Of a DNA stretch of 5,235 bases, positions 5,211 to 5,235 are shown one piece after another; the first letter of the stretch is position 1; every line of letters begins with the position of its first letter. Source of the stretch: Burkholderiales bacterium (GTDB lineage Bacteria > Pseudomonadota > Gammaproteobacteria > Burkholderiales > Thiobacillaceae); contig SXTL01000113.1 of the NCBI GenBank assembly GCA_005790965.1, positions 1 to 5,235 of the forward strand, written 5' to 3'. The position numbers and the translations under genes are program-made. The notes beneath the pieces were generated by a model. The model was given only the letters and a program-made list of their open reading frames with translations. It searched no databases and was not told where the DNA came from.

Positions 5211-5235
5211 GATTCAGCGTCAAAGGCACAACAAC

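Noticed and set aside
1..5235. Defence system, mobile element, CRISPR array or new biosynthetic cluster
   Set aside because: All seven genes belong to well known housekeeping or transport families; I see no transposase, integrase, terminal inverted repeats, tRNA target site or regular repeat array.

Overview
The window looks like chromosomal DNA of a GC-rich proteobacterium (roughly 60 % GC by eye). The protein sequences read most like Betaproteobacteria, for example the Nudix protein with its 'RCVDDYLAGRRYPLDLLTEY' tail and the GluRS C-terminus. A gammaproteobacterium cannot be excluded: the nudJ-mnmA pair is also adjacent in E. coli. The window is almost entirely coding. It holds seven protein genes, with no RNA gene, mobile element, CRISPR array or integration site that I can see.

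Layout. Positions 1-1142 form a plus-strand block: the 3' part of gltX (glutamyl-tRNA synthetase), then, after 29 bp, a complete YibF-like glutathione S-transferase gene. A 74-bp convergent spacer (1143-1216) carries one GC-rich hairpin. Positions 1217-5210 form a minus-strand block. In transcription order it is nudJ-like Nudix hydrolase, mnmA (tRNA 2-thiouridylase), modA, modB and modC (molybdate ABC transporter). The nudJ-mnmA gap is 13 bp. The three junctions from mnmA to modC are all 4-bp stop/start overlaps (GTGA, ATGA, ATGA), so the last four genes form one tight, probably translationally coupled unit.

How the genes work together. ModA (periplasmic binding protein), ModB (permease) and ModC (ATPase with a C-terminal TOBE/Mop domain) make a complete high-affinity molybdate importer. 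MnmA makes s2U34 in tRNA-Lys/Glu/Gln, and the Nudix protein is a probable (d)NTP/thiamin-diphosphate-type phosphohydrolase. The fusion of a housekeeping tRNA-modification gene with a molybdate uptake operon is the most unusual point here. In E. coli the gene after mnmA is hflD; here it is modA. MnmA and molybdenum-cofactor synthesis draw sulfur from the same IscS/TusA pool in E. coli, which gives a possible but unproven logic.

I found no evidence for a wholly new system. The items worth a second look are the mnmA-modABC coupling, a strong G-quadruplex-forming motif in the modC mRNA strand, and the corrected modA start.
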